DNA from: a virus | Length of the DNA stretch: 64,000 nucleotides | Direction: 5' to 3' (one strand) | IMG/VR virus record: IMGVR_UViG_3300031551_000001 | Location: 17,886-81,885 of that record | Program-made: the position numbers and the translations under genes | In this document: positions 23,013-32,666 of the stretch, in pieces | How the letters are laid out: every line of letters starts with the position of its first letter | Numbering within the stretch: position 1 is the stretch's first letter | Notes under the pieces: model-generated | The model's input: the letters and a program-made list of their open reading frames with translations, nothing else | Told to the model about the DNA's origin: nothing | Databases searched by the model: none

Positions 23013-23770
23013 AAGGGTTTAGTAAGAAAGGAAAGAAAAATGAGTTTGAGTTGCTAACACCAATTCGAATAAATTTAGATAAATTTAAGATTGGTCCTAA
23101 AACTAATAAAGTTTTAATAGAGGTATTTCCTGAAGATGTAAGAAAAACTGTTGGGGGAATTATAACTTATGGATTAGAATCATATAACTGGGCTGGTTTT
23201 GCTACAAGGAGAGGGATTGTTATTCAGGCATGTTCTAATATAACCATAGCTGAAGACGATAGAAGCTCTCAAATTTGGGAGTGTGATGTAGAGGTTGGGG
23301 AGGGAGATACTGTATATGTAAATCATTTTGATGCATGGAACAGCTATATTTTTACAGATGATAATAAACGAATAATGAGACTTGTTCCTTACAATGCCAT
23401 ACAGTTGGCAATACGTGGTAACGAGGTAATTATGTGTAACGGCTACGTACTTTATGAGCAGATAGAAGAAAATGACACGTTTATTATTGCCGGGAAAGAA
23501 GTAAAGCGGGTTGGTAAAAAATATATAGAAAATGAAGGGGTGGTAAAGTATGCGGGAAGTTTAAATCGAAAATATCGAATACCTGGTGATAAAAAAGATT
23601 TAAAACGTACAGATTATGGTACGGAGGAATTAAAAACGGGAGACAGGTTTTTAATTGAAGATCCACGAAAAACATGGGATTTGGAATCTTATGCGTTTGC
23701 AATATTTGACAATAGAAAAATGTACAAAATCGTTCAGAGGTGGAACATATCGGCGATCTACCCAAGCTAG
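23009..23770 (+). CDS. GroES-like co-chaperonin-fold protein
   Basis: The 253-residue protein follows the GroES pattern in its first 130 residues: GPKTNKVLIEVFPEDVRKTVGGIIT, then FATRRGIVIQAC (cf. G-x-V-V-A-x-G), VEVGEGDTVYVNHFDAW (cf. KVGDxVLFxxY), and IMRLVPYNAIQLAIRGNEV (cf. LxxxDILA). A second, weaker half repeats the outline (YVLYEQI, LKTGDRFLIED, YKIVQRWNISAIY). Phage co-chaperonins such as T4 gp31 help fold the capsid protein with host GroEL, which fits its place just before the packaging module. It is about 2.5 times the length of GroES, with the mobile loop region altered. A hairpin terminator follows. Confidence 0.65.
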   Translation: MKGFSKKGKKNEFELLTPIRINLDKFKIGPKTNKVLIEVFPEDVRKTVGGIITYGLESYNWAGFATRRGIVIQACSNITIAEDDRSSQIWECDVEVGEGDTVYVNHFDAWNSYIFTDDNKRIMRLVPYNAIQLAIRGNEVIMCNGYVLYEQIEENDTFIIAGKEVKRVGKKYIENEGVVKYAGSLNRKYRIPGDKKDLKRTDYGTEELKTGDRFLIEDPRKTWDLESYAFAIFDNRKMYKIVQRWNISAIYPS

Positions 23771-23794
23771 TAGTTCTTTTAGTTTTCGTTTTGA

Positions 23795-23820
23795 GCAGAG
23801 GCATGTCCTCTGCTTTTTTT
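23795..23820 (+). terminator. Factor-independent terminator after the GroES-like gene
   Basis: GCAGAGG-catgt-CCTCTGC (23795-23813) is a perfect 7-bp stem followed by seven T. It separates the replication-type genes from the packaging and structural genes. Confidence 0.9.
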
Positions 23821-23827
23821 ATCTTTG
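23820..23827 (+). promoter_or_regulatory. Promoter box TATCTTTG at start of the late region
   Basis: TATCTTTG begins at the last T of the terminator and lies 17 bp before the ATG at 23844. It is followed by the leader AAACTAACGG (23831-23840) also found before the scaffold and 364-residue genes. Probably the first late promoter. Confidence 0.6.
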
Positions 23828-23843
23828 CGAAAACTAACGGATT

Positions 23844-24521
23844 ATGGAAGCAGCAAAATTTACCGCAGATGATTTTCGTGATCAGAGATTTAATGTTTTA
23901 GCCAATACAGGCAAATCGGTATTACAATCATTTCCTGAACTTAAAAAATATAAAGAATTTTCTATTAAGAGGTCAGATGTGGGCGTAGACCCGGATAAAT
24001 TAATGAAGTATGCTTTTCTTATGTATTCAGAGAACATACTTTTCAAAACCATCCCAGACTTGCTCAGGAGAAAAAAACAAGCAGCCCTTCTTGCAGGCTT
24101 CGAAATACTCGCCAAAGGAAAGAAATTCCCAAAAAATGTAGAAGAGATATTTTATTGCAGACCACAACCAACATCACTTCTTTTTGTCAGGGTAATTCTA
24201 CTTAACAGAAGCCCAATGTTTGAACAGTATTGTGTGTATGAACAGGCAAGAGCAATAGAAATGGAAAAACTTCTTCGTTCTGATGTTGGCGTGAAGGAGG
24301 TGGGAGAAATCAGAAAAAATATAGAGTCTTTTACAGACGACATGTCAAAACTTAGAGAAAGGTTGTTTTTAGGAGATGATAGCTCTTCTTTGTTAGATGG
24401 CTTATATTACGAACTTGATAATTTTCAATTAGGCATAAGGCCGGAGGAAATAGCTGAAGCTAAATTAAAAGGAACTTTAAAACAAACATTACCAGACCCA
24501 TACAACTTGAATAATGGATAA
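23844..24521 (+). CDS. Packaging-associated protein (possible small terminase)
   Basis: The 225-residue protein is directly before TerL and overlaps it by 8 bases, the usual place of the small terminase subunit. It is helical (YAFLMYSENILFKTIPDLLRRKK and VGEIRKNIESFTDDMSKLRERL), but I cannot see a helix-turn-helix. So the small-terminase role is inference from position. Some crAss-like phages also have an unassigned helical gene here. Confidence 0.5.
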   Translation: MEAAKFTADDFRDQRFNVLANTGKSVLQSFPELKKYKEFSIKRSDVGVDPDKLMKYAFLMYSENILFKTIPDLLRRKKQAALLAGFEILAKGKKFPKNVEEIFYCRPQPTSLLFVRVILLNRSPMFEQYCVYEQARAIEMEKLLRSDVGVKEVGEIRKNIESFTDDMSKLRERLFLGDDSSSLLDGLYYELDNFQLGIRPEEIAEAKLKGTLKQTLPDPYNLNNG

Positions 24522-26808
24522 AGCGGAGGCAATAAGGCATAATAGGGGGAAGGTTGATAAGTGGATTCTTGATGGATATTCAAACGCGGATAAATTTATT
24601 TATTATAATGTTGATGATCCTGATTTACAAAAATTCAAGATAGCATTACCGGAACCGCCAGATTGGAAACTAATAGATAATTATGGTCTACCGGCAAAAG
24701 ACCAATATTTCCAATACGAGACATACCCTGAAAAGCTGAAGTATGCAGAACGTTCCGTTAGAGAAATGATGAAAAGAAACAGGAGGAAAAATGAATCCCC
24801 ATTTCTTTTTGAAAGGAAGATTTATGATGCTTTATGGAAAGAAATAGAAGATAAACCAGATGAGTATATTTCTGAAATTGATTGGATTAGAAGACAGTGG
24901 TATTTTAGGGAATTTGGAAAATGGGTGTTTATTCATGGCAGGCCAACATTTTTAGACGGGTGGCATTTTTTTTATTTGAATTATTGGCGTTTAGAACAGT
25001 TAAAAACAAACGAAGGGAAACCCACATATTGGGAAAGGGATAGGAAATGGTTTCATGCTGTTAGATATTGTTATACAACTACATTAAGCCCGGAGTATAA
25101 TTCAGACGGAAGTTTAATATTATATCCAGATGGCACACCTAAGATGAAGGATATGGGTGCAAGAACTGTTTATGGCCCAAATTTTTTAAAAGGCAGAAGG
25201 GTTGGAGATAGTAGCAAGGGAGAGGATGTAGACGCATGCGAAGTCACAAGTAATTTTGAATTTTATAATGGAATTCAGGGGAATAAAGAAAGTACAGCAA
25301 GTGGAATATATGAAGAAAAGTTTTTACTGGGATTTAAGAAAATGCCATTTTTCTTTAGGCCAATGATGGCCAGCTTTAATTTGGTTAGTGAGGCAAGGTT
25401 CACATCCCCTGATTTTATTGGCGGTTTAAATAGTAAAACAGATTATGCTACTACAGCAAAGAGACATTATTATGATTCAAAGAAAATTAATATATTAAAT
25501 GTTGATGAACTTGGGAAAACAGAAGGGGAGAGTGTAGACCAGAGACATGATGTACATAAGCGATGCGTTGCTCTCGGTGGAGAAATAGAGGGATTAATTC
25601 TGTGCAAGAGTACTGTGGATGAAATGGAACTGGTATCTGCGAAGGAATTTCAAAAACTTACACGAGCATCTCACTTCCAAGATAGAATGACTAATGGCCA
25701 GACAAGATCTGGTTTAATAAACTTTTATTTTCCTATCTGGGAATCTTATCAGGGTTTTATAGGTCCTTACGGTGAACCCATCATTGACAGCCCTAAAGAT
25801 TATCAAATTCCTTATATGTCCAGAATTATTAAAAATAAGGAAGAGAAGATAATGGGTTGTAGGGAATATCTTGAAAAAGAGGAGGCAGACATAAGGGCTA
25901 GTGGTGACTTGGTGAGACTTGCGGGCTGGAAGAGGATGACGCCTAAAAGTTTTAGGGATTGTTTTGCTAATACGGGAAGAAACCAGATTTTTAATTCTGA
26001 TCTTTTAAACGCAAGGCTTAATTATCTTGAATTTGAAGCTGATGATAAGATAAGACCAGGAGACATTGTTCCTGTTTCCGGTTTTGGTGGTCCTGTTAAA
26101 TTTGTAGATAATCCTAATGGAAGATTTAAAATAAGCTGGCTTCCTTCTGAAGAGCGACAAAGCTTGATTATAGAAGATCAGGGTATAAAAAGACCAGTTT
26201 ATAAAACTTCCTTCATAGCATCCGCAGATGCTTATAGGTTAGAAAAAACAGATGGATATAGGGTTTCTGATGGGGGCGGTGCGGTGTATTATAAACATGA
26301 TCCGAACAGAGACCCATCAACAAAACCAGTATCAGAATATGAAACAGCCCGTTTTGTTTGCACATACGTTTATAGACCCCCAACAAGAGATGAATATGCC
26401 AGAGACATGCTTAATATGTGCATTTTATATGGGTCCATGATGTACCCTGAAATGAATGTTTCAATTGTAGCAGATAAGTTTATCGAATGGGGCTTTTCCG
26501 GTTATCTTTTGTATGATGTTGATATAGCTACCGGGAAAATAAAGAACAATCCTGGGTGGACTACCGCAGGCCCAACCGTTAAGGCAAAAATTTTTAATAT
26601 TATGAGAGACTGGGTGAATCTTCATTCTACACGTTGCGAACATCCTGAAGTTATCAGAGAGCTTCTGGATATTGAAGGCCCGGATGATATGAAAAACAGG
26701 GATTTATTTGTTGCTATGGCTGGTTGTTTAATGGGGCAGGAAAGCATGTATGTTGATATTATGAGAACGTTTGAGGATGAAAAAATAGATGTGACAAAGT
26801 GGATATAA
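24514..26808 (+). CDS. terL: Terminase large subunit
   Basis: The 764-residue protein has the ATPase and nuclease parts of a phage packaging motor. FYLNYWRLEQ precedes the ATPase core. GRRVGDSSKG (residues 227-236) is a Walker A-like element and ILNVDELG (about 327-334) is the Walker B with its glutamate. The C-terminal half contains FIASADAY (about 567-574), fitting the first Asp of the RNase H-like nuclease, and AGCLMGQESMY near the end. It cuts concatemers and pumps DNA into the head with the portal. The Walker A and FYLNYW region resemble crAss-like terminases, but this needs a search. Length is usual for that group. Confidence 0.9.
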   Translation: MDKAEAIRHNRGKVDKWILDGYSNADKFIYYNVDDPDLQKFKIALPEPPDWKLIDNYGLPAKDQYFQYETYPEKLKYAERSVREMMKRNRRKNESPFLFERKIYDALWKEIEDKPDEYISEIDWIRRQWYFREFGKWVFIHGRPTFLDGWHFFYLNYWRLEQLKTNEGKPTYWERDRKWFHAVRYCYTTTLSPEYNSDGSLILYPDGTPKMKDMGARTVYGPNFLKGRRVGDSSKGEDVDACEVTSNFEFYNGIQGNKESTASGIYEEKFLLGFKKMPFFFRPMMASFNLVSEARFTSPDFIGGLNSKTDYATTAKRHYYDSKKINILNVDELGKTEGESVDQRHDVHKRCVALGGEIEGLILCKSTVDEMELVSAKEFQKLTRASHFQDRMTNGQTRSGLINFYFPIWESYQGFIGPYGEPIIDSPKDYQIPYMSRIIKNKEEKIMGCREYLEKEEADIRASGDLVRLAGWKRMTPKSFRDCFANTGRNQIFNSDLLNARLNYLEFEADDKIRPGDIVPVSGFGGPVKFVDNPNGRFKISWLPSEERQSLIIEDQGIKRPVYKTSFIASADAYRLEKTDGYRVSDGGGAVYYKHDPNRDPSTKPVSEYETARFVCTYVYRPPTRDEYARDMLNMCILYGSMMYPEMNVSIVADKFIEWGFSGYLLYDVDIATGKIKNNPGWTTAGPTVKAKIFNIMRDWVNLHSTRCEHPEVIRELLDIEGPDDMKNRDLFVAMAGCLMGQESMYVDIMRTFEDEKIDVTKWI

Positions 26809-26817
26809 AATTATCCG

Positions 26818-26825
26818 TAAATTTG
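26818..26825 (+). promoter_or_regulatory. Promoter box TAAATTTG before the portal gene
   Basis: TAAATTTGTA lies 15 bp before the portal ATG. The same TAAATTTGTA 10-mer precedes the genes at 33876 and 51793, which supports a late-promoter role. Confidence 0.55.
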
Positions 26826-26840
26826 TAAAAATTTTAAAAC

Positions 26841-29309
26841 ATGCCTTCAATAATTGCTAAGTTATACGAAGACGCGGGGACAAAAAAAGAATACAAAAAA
26901 ACAGGAAAGTATACCCTCCCTCTTTACGAAACAATAGACCCAAAGAAAAAAGACACAACAGAATATTGCCGGGACATTACTCGTGCAGCATTTTCTATGC
27001 TTATACAGGATAAAAATTTTCTTCCTGGTACAGCCTATAGTTATATGCAAACGTTGCGTGATTATGGTAATGGCAACCAAAATGAGTCAAAGTACATTAA
27101 TATGTTCCTTAATGGAGCACCCTCTACTTCATCAACCCCCACATCTTCTTCTTCTGATGTGGATGGTGTATGGACAAGCACCGCTAAAGCAAAGAGAAAA
27201 GCATTAGAAAATATTAATACTAAAATAGTAAGTGTTGCTACAAATTTAATGAACGCTATACAGGGGATATTTTCTGTATATGATGAGAATTGTTATGTGA
27301 ATTCCGTAGATAATTCTTCCATTGAAGAAGAAGAAAGGAAAATGTATGATATATTGTTTGATGTAAAAAATATTGATTTTTTAAAATCAATAAAAAATCA
27401 ATACGGCATGGATTTGAGTGGGGGCAGCCAAATGCCGTCTGATGTTACATTAGAGGAATTGGAGATTTATAAAGATATGGGGGGATTTCGTGGGGAGCAT
27501 GCTATCGCTGTGGAAGAGCTTATTAAATATACAGAGTTAATGAGCGATTGGGATTCTATGAAAAAAAGATATGTGAATGATATTGTTAAACTCAATATGA
27601 TTTCTGGTTTGAGCGAGTATGATTTGGAGACGTGTGAGGAAAGGTGGAAATATTGTGATCCGGGGAACGTTACTATGCAATATTCTATGGATGGTGGCTT
27701 TAAGGACGCAGAATATGGTGGTTATTTTGAACTTGTTAAAGTAAGCAAGTTGGTTCAAATGGGATTCCCTTCTAAGGAAATTATTAAATCAGCCAAAAAG
27801 TATGCAGGTATGTATAATAATATCGCATCTCTTGATTGGGGGAGGTATACTGGGCCATCATCTTATGACAATTCTCTTCTTGATATGCAAGTACCTGTTT
27901 ATCATCATTTTTGGAAGGATTGTAATATAGATAGAAAATTAAAGATAAAAGATGGGTATGGTCGGGAAATAAATCATCGAATAGATTTTGGAAAGGAAAT
28001 AAAACCCATTAGTGATTATAGAGCAAAAAAGGGAGTAGAACAATCTGAAATAAAGACCAGAAAAAGGATTGTTTATCAATGTTCTTGGGTAGTTGGCACT
28101 GATATGGTTTACAATTATGGACCACGACCCAATCAATCCAGAGAAAGCAAAAAAGAACCAATGTTGCCTATTTTTGTTAGGCGAGGGATAAATGATGATC
28201 CAACAATGATGTTTGGATCAATCATAGAAAGTATTATTCCCTATCTTGATAATTTACAAATGGCATGGTTAAAATATCAGGATGCGCTTATTAAATCACA
28301 TCCGGGTGGATGGGCACTAAACTTAAGGTTGCTTAGAAACTTAACTGTTGGCGGAGAGGAAATGTCCGAACTTGAAGCATTTAATATGTTTTATCATACC
28401 GGCAGACTTCCTTATCAGGACATACCCCTTGGAGAAAGGTATCGTGGAGGAGAAGTATTCCCTATTAAACAGATTGAAGGTAATTTAGGCGCATTGATGG
28501 CTGTAACAGCAGAAGAAATACACAGAAACCTGCAATTCATAGAAAAAGCTACCGGAATAAATCCGGCTCCTCTAGGACAAACACCGCAAGAAGATCAAAC
28601 AGCCACAGCCACAAGAATAGCAACAGCAGGAACAAATAATGTTTTAAGACCTTTATTCGATGATATTTTTTCTTTAAAAGAAAAGTTGGCAGATTGTTCT
28701 TCTAAAAGAATCCAACTTCTTATTCGTAATAATCCGGCCTCTAGAGACGCTTATGATAGGATTATAGGGGGGAGAAAAGTGGAGATGTTAAGGCAGATGG
28801 AAAGAAATGGAGCCGAATATGGGATGTATTTAGAAACCAGGGCTACCGATAAGGAAATACAATCGCTTATGTCGGCAGCAGAAGAAGCATTATCACCGGG
28901 AAGGGATGGAAAAATACAAATCAATCTTTCTCAATGGATGTATATATTTGAACAGATACGTTCTGGTGGTAATATTAAAAAGTTATCAAGAGATTTGAGT
29001 TTTATGATTCGCAGAAACGAAGAAATGCAAGCCCAGATAGCAGACAGAAACGTCCAGGCTCAAGCAGGGAGACAGGCAAAACAAGAAAATCTTAAAGCAC
29101 AGCAAGACCTTATTTTAAAACAAGCAGATGCTGTTAAGCAAAAAGATGTAGATAACAATAAAGCAAAAAATGAAGCTAAGTTAGAACAATTGAAATCTAA
29201 CTTGAAATATAAAGAGAATTTAATGAACACCAAAAAAGAGTTATTAAATGCCATTTCCAACAGACGATACGACAGACAGACTTCTGGAACAGGAGTTGCA
29301 GCAAGTTAA
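26841..29309 (+). CDS. Portal protein
   Basis: The 822-residue protein follows TerL, as portals do. Typical features are YMQTLRDYGNGNQNESKYIN near the start, a hinge-like region with long helices, LAVTAEEIHRNLQFIEKATGINPAP, GQTPQEDQTATATRIATAGTNN in two parts, and a Gln/Lys-rich C-terminal coiled coil (QAKQENLKAQQDL). Portals form the dodecameric channel for DNA and the tail joint. The length fits portals of crAss-like and related Bacteroidota phages. A Thr/Ser-rich loop (STPTSSSSDV) lies around residues 92-103. It overlaps the next gene by 62 bases. Confidence 0.85.
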   Translation: MPSIIAKLYEDAGTKKEYKKTGKYTLPLYETIDPKKKDTTEYCRDITRAAFSMLIQDKNFLPGTAYSYMQTLRDYGNGNQNESKYINMFLNGAPSTSSTPTSSSSDVDGVWTSTAKAKRKALENINTKIVSVATNLMNAIQGIFSVYDENCYVNSVDNSSIEEEERKMYDILFDVKNIDFLKSIKNQYGMDLSGGSQMPSDVTLEELEIYKDMGGFRGEHAIAVEELIKYTELMSDWDSMKKRYVNDIVKLNMISGLSEYDLETCEERWKYCDPGNVTMQYSMDGGFKDAEYGGYFELVKVSKLVQMGFPSKEIIKSAKKYAGMYNNIASLDWGRYTGPSSYDNSLLDMQVPVYHHFWKDCNIDRKLKIKDGYGREINHRIDFGKEIKPISDYRAKKGVEQSEIKTRKRIVYQCSWVVGTDMVYNYGPRPNQSRESKKEPMLPIFVRRGINDDPTMMFGSIIESIIPYLDNLQMAWLKYQDALIKSHPGGWALNLRLLRNLTVGGEEMSELEAFNMFYHTGRLPYQDIPLGERYRGGEVFPIKQIEGNLGALMAVTAEEIHRNLQFIEKATGINPAPLGQTPQEDQTATATRIATAGTNNVLRPLFDDIFSLKEKLADCSSKRIQLLIRNNPASRDAYDRIIGGRKVEMLRQMERNGAEYGMYLETRATDKEIQSLMSAAEEALSPGRDGKIQINLSQWMYIFEQIRSGGNIKKLSRDLSFMIRRNEEMQAQIADRNVQAQAGRQAKQENLKAQQDLILKQADAVKQKDVDNNKAKNEAKLEQLKSNLKYKENLMNTKKELLNAISNRRYDRQTSGTGVAAS

Positions 29310-30003
29310 TCAAGCTTTAATAGACGCTACAGACGCAGAAGCTATTATGGCTAAACAAGGCAAAACCCTTATGGATTTTGATTTGGCTACGGAGACAATT
29401 AATGTTGGTCGAACAAAAGCAGCGATGAGAGCAGCAGATAATAAGGTAATTTCTATGCAGAGAGCTTCTCGCATAAGTGGTCAGATACCTGTACGCGAAG
29501 GAGAATTTGAGGAAAGAACAGATGTTCCTAAAAATGAAGAACAGGATGAGTATAAGCTGGCCAGAGAGAGAGTTATGTCTGCACAGGACATTTTAACTCC
29601 TGCTTTGTTTAAAAAACACCCGGAATCAAAGGGTTTATATGAGTCAATTATAAATAGCGACATAATAGACAGGCAGAAATATTTTGAAGATTTGCCGGAT
29701 TATTATCTAACATCGGATGAAGCAGCAAAGGCTATGGGCGGAGGTAAAGAGGGGAAGGAAAAATATATGCAATACACTAAAGATATTGGGTTAACCAGCA
29801 CTTATTTGAACGAGCAATTTCCTACGTTATATGAGATAGGGGGAGAAAAGGAAACAGACGCGAATCAAATGCTAAAATACGGCTTAAGAAGTGCATCTCT
29901 CACAAGGTATAACACAGACCAGCCAAGAACACTTGAGAATATTCGTAAAGAACAGGAAAAGGTTAGAAACTATTTGACAACTAAAGGTTATAGGAAAAAG
30001 TAA
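29248..30003 (+). CDS. Head-morphogenesis-region protein, 251 residues
   Basis: The gene begins inside the last 62 bases of the portal gene in another frame, with ATG at 29248 (MPFPTDDTTDRLLEQELQQ). The protein is mostly helical and charged, with no recognised family. Its position between portal and scaffold suggests a head or maturation role. A head-tail adaptor or protease function cannot be supported from motifs. Confidence 0.55.
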   Translation: MPFPTDDTTDRLLEQELQQVNQALIDATDAEAIMAKQGKTLMDFDLATETINVGRTKAAMRAADNKVISMQRASRISGQIPVREGEFEERTDVPKNEEQDEYKLARERVMSAQDILTPALFKKHPESKGLYESIINSDIIDRQKYFEDLPDYYLTSDEAAKAMGGGKEGKEKYMQYTKDIGLTSTYLNEQFPTLYEIGGEKETDANQMLKYGLRSASLTRYNTDQPRTLENIRKEQEKVRNYLTTKGYRKK

Positions 30004-30090
30004 GTTGTTCAATTCCTTATTTATTTGTTTGTTATAAACGTAATTTTTATTGAATAAAGATTAGCGAAAGGGCATTTTTTTTCTTCTACT

Positions 30091-30098
30091 TATCTTTG
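30091..30098 (+). promoter_or_regulatory. Promoter box TATCTTTG before the scaffold gene
   Basis: TATCTTTG is followed by AAACTAACGA (30108-30117) and the ATG at 30120. The same order of box and leader is present at 23820-23844. Any start upstream of 30120 would lie in this promoter. Confidence 0.6.
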
Positions 30099-30119
30099 TA
30101 CCAGAAAAAACTAACGATT

Positions 30120-31181
30120 ATGTCAGAAACGGAAAATACACAAGAAACTTCTGTGGAAAACACAGAACAAGAAACCGAAGAGACTCAGGAAACCCAATAT
30201 GATTTAGAAGGGTTTAACAAGCACTTCGGAAGTGATTTTAAAGATGAAGGTTCTTTGAGAGAATTTTTAAATAGTCCTTCGAAATACGAAGAACAACTCA
30301 GCCAAAAAGACACTGAGTTACAGTCTGCTTTAGAGAGAGCCCAAAAATATGACTACTTTATCGAACACGCAGACCCTAAGAAGCTATATGGTGATGAAGA
30401 TACAATGCGTTTCGTATCGTTGAAACAAAAATTTCCTGATAAGGATTTGTCTCTTATATCACAGGTAGTAAGTCCCAATTTCGAAAAGATGTCTAATGTA
30501 GACAAGTTGGTACTCGCAGATAAGTTTGAGGTCATTGATCCATCACTTTCTGATGAGGACAGAAGGAGGGGAATATTAAGGTCGCTGAGAATTGATGCCG
30601 ATGATATATCGGAACTTACAAAAGAAGATCAATATGTCATATCAAGAGAGGTTGCTAAACACAATGAACTCTTCAAGAGCATAAGAGATCACAAACCTGA
30701 AGAGGGAGCTTATAATCTTGCAGATGAAATTGAAAAAAACAAGCAGACAAAATCTCAACAATTGGAGGACAGAAAGAAAAAATGGGAACCGATAGCTAAA
30801 TCCTTGTTGAAGAATTTCGAATCTACCAAGGTTTACGATAAAGATGAAAAAGGAAATGATGTTGAAGTCTTTTCATATTCTGTGGATGATACTTTCAGGG
30901 AGAAGTTCGCTGAAAAGTTTCTGGAAGATTTGGTCAATTCAGGGCTTGAACCTACAAAGGAGAACGCCCAACAAGCAATGGCTTATATTGACCAGCAATT
31001 CAGAACCTCTTATTTTGATAAGATAGTTCGTGAAGCGCAGAAAGCAGCAAGAACGAAAGTAGAGGATGAAACTCACAAAGAGATTCATAACGACAGAGAG
31101 CAGAACACAACCCAGAGAGAGGCTGGTGGTGAAATTCCGAAGTCAATAAGGGAAAAATTCGGTGTCCAGAGAAATAAGTAA
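30120..31181 (+). CDS. Probable capsid scaffold protein
   Basis: I start at ATG 30120 (MSETENTQETSVENTEQETEE) because the promoter-like box and leader cover the 24 upstream bases. The 353-residue protein is very acidic at the N-terminus, rich in charged helices (QLSQKDTELQSALERAQ), and Lys/Arg/Glu-rich at the C-terminus (EIHNDREQNTTQREAGG...). Composition and place just before the major capsid gene are typical of phage scaffolds, which direct shell assembly and then leave. No protease domain is seen. Confidence 0.65.
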   Translation: MSETENTQETSVENTEQETEETQETQYDLEGFNKHFGSDFKDEGSLREFLNSPSKYEEQLSQKDTELQSALERAQKYDYFIEHADPKKLYGDEDTMRFVSLKQKFPDKDLSLISQVVSPNFEKMSNVDKLVLADKFEVIDPSLSDEDRRRGILRSLRIDADDISELTKEDQYVISREVAKHNELFKSIRDHKPEEGAYNLADEIEKNKQTKSQQLEDRKKKWEPIAKSLLKNFESTKVYDKDEKGNDVEVFSYSVDDTFREKFAEKFLEDLVNSGLEPTKENAQQAMAYIDQQFRTSYFDKIVREAQKAARTKVEDETHKEIHNDREQNTTQREAGGEIPKSIREKFGVQRNK

Positions 31182-31203
31182 TAACTAAAAAACATTTTAA
31201 ACA

Positions 31204-32613
31204 ATGGCAGCTCAAACATATCCAACATCCGCATCTAAAGTTGGACAATATAATTTCGGTGAGTGGGTTTCAATATTTGATACCCGCCTCGATGAAGGTT
31301 ATACGGAAGAAATTAATCGTTATGGTTTAGGAAGTCACTACATGGACTTTCTGGAACTTGCAGATTATAAAACCAATTTAACCACAAGAAGTCCCAAGGT
31401 CTTTGAAAGGCTTGAATGGGAAACTGCTGTAACGGTGGGAAGTGAAATCGCAGACGGGATTGCCGGGGCAGATATTAGCTTTACTGTTGCTGCTGCTGAT
31501 GTTGATGCATCAGGTAATTTACCGGTAATGGAAGGAGAGGGGTTGGTTGTTCCTGCTTCTAAACAAACTCCTGCTGAAGACAGAATTTATGTCATTTCAG
31601 ACATTACTGGTACTACCGTAACGGCATCACCGCTTTCAGCAGACGGGACTACTGTAACCGCCTCGCAGATAAGCGAAGCTATTCCTGTTGGTACAGTTTT
31701 GAAAGTGCATGGTATGTACAAAGGTCCAGGGACAGGACAACCTCCGGGACACAATACTTATCGTGCTACCCGCACATACTACACTTCAATTCCAAAGACT
31801 TCAATGAATTACGAAGGTGGAATTAATGCCATCAAATGGCGTGAAATTCCTACTGAAAGTGGGATTAATCAAGTATGGATAGAAGGACAGGAATTAGCAG
31901 AAAACTTCCACTCCAAGAGAATAGACGACATGATATTTCTTGGGGAATTAAACGACAACGCAGCTTTGACTGAAACTTCTCAATGGGGAGGTACAAATGC
32001 CCGCAGATCATCTCAGGGGTTATGGAACTGGGGTGGAGATGCAGGGCAAGATTTGACTTATGATGTGACATGGGAAACTTCTAATCTTTATGATTACAAG
32101 GATTTGATCATATCACAGAACGTAGTTTCGAGAGAAGTTGAATTTCTGTATGGAACAGATCTTGGAAGAATGATCGAAGAAGCCAATTTAGATTGGATTC
32201 GTGAATTTTCCGGTGGATCAGATTTATTCAGAACAGCCAATGAAATTGGAGTTGACATTAAGTTCTTCAAAGGAAATGGTTTCTTATTCAAATTCCAGGA
32301 AATTAAATCTTTTGCCAACCCACTTCGTTGGGGCAACAAAGAATATAATTTCACCAAGTACGGGATAATGCTCCCGAACCAAATGGAATCTGTGGAAATC
32401 GAAGGAAGGACAGAACGTCACGCCAATATTGCACTTGGTTATCTGAATAACAATGGTGAAGACAGAACCCGTATTGTACGTGTTCTTGATGGAATGAGTG
32501 GGAGAATGGGAATCGCTGTTGATCAGTATGATGGTTCAAACCTGTATATGCTGACTGAATTTGCACCGCTTATTTTCCGTCCTAATCAGATTGTTCGTGT
32601 ATTACCACAATAA
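31204..32613 (+). CDS. Major capsid protein
   Basis: The 469-residue protein follows the scaffold. It begins MAAQTYPTSASKVGQYNFGEWVSIFD. It has the mix expected of an HK97-fold capsid: a beta-rich insert (residues 80-160 with VTASPLSADGTTVTAS), a long helix around 220-250 (WIEGQELAENFHSKRIDDMIFL), and a conserved C-terminal domain (RMGIAVDQYDGSNLYMLTEFA, FRPNQIVRVLPQ). A strong terminator follows. The identity rests on position, size and fold-like pattern; the exact family match is not verified. Confidence 0.75.
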   Translation: MAAQTYPTSASKVGQYNFGEWVSIFDTRLDEGYTEEINRYGLGSHYMDFLELADYKTNLTTRSPKVFERLEWETAVTVGSEIADGIAGADISFTVAAADVDASGNLPVMEGEGLVVPASKQTPAEDRIYVISDITGTTVTASPLSADGTTVTASQISEAIPVGTVLKVHGMYKGPGTGQPPGHNTYRATRTYYTSIPKTSMNYEGGINAIKWREIPTESGINQVWIEGQELAENFHSKRIDDMIFLGELNDNAALTETSQWGGTNARRSSQGLWNWGGDAGQDLTYDVTWETSNLYDYKDLIISQNVVSREVEFLYGTDLGRMIEEANLDWIREFSGGSDLFRTANEIGVDIKFFKGNGFLFKFQEIKSFANPLRWGNKEYNFTKYGIMLPNQMESVEIEGRTERHANIALGYLNNNGEDRTRIVRVLDGMSGRMGIAVDQYDGSNLYMLTEFAPLIFRPNQIVRVLPQ

Positions 32614-32620
32614 TAACACA

Positions 32621-32645
32621 GGGAGGGTTAATTCCCTCCCTATTT
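32621..32645 (+). terminator. Terminator after the capsid gene
   Basis: GGGAGGG-ttaatt-CCCTCCC (32621-32640) followed by tattttta. A 7-bp GC-rich stem gives good support. Confidence 0.8.
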
Positions 32646-32666
32646 TTAACTTAAAAACTAACGGAG

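Noticed and set aside
30096-30119. Upstream non-ATG start for the scaffold gene
   Set aside because: These bases hold the promoter box end and the AAACTAACGA leader; the ATG at 30120 fits them.
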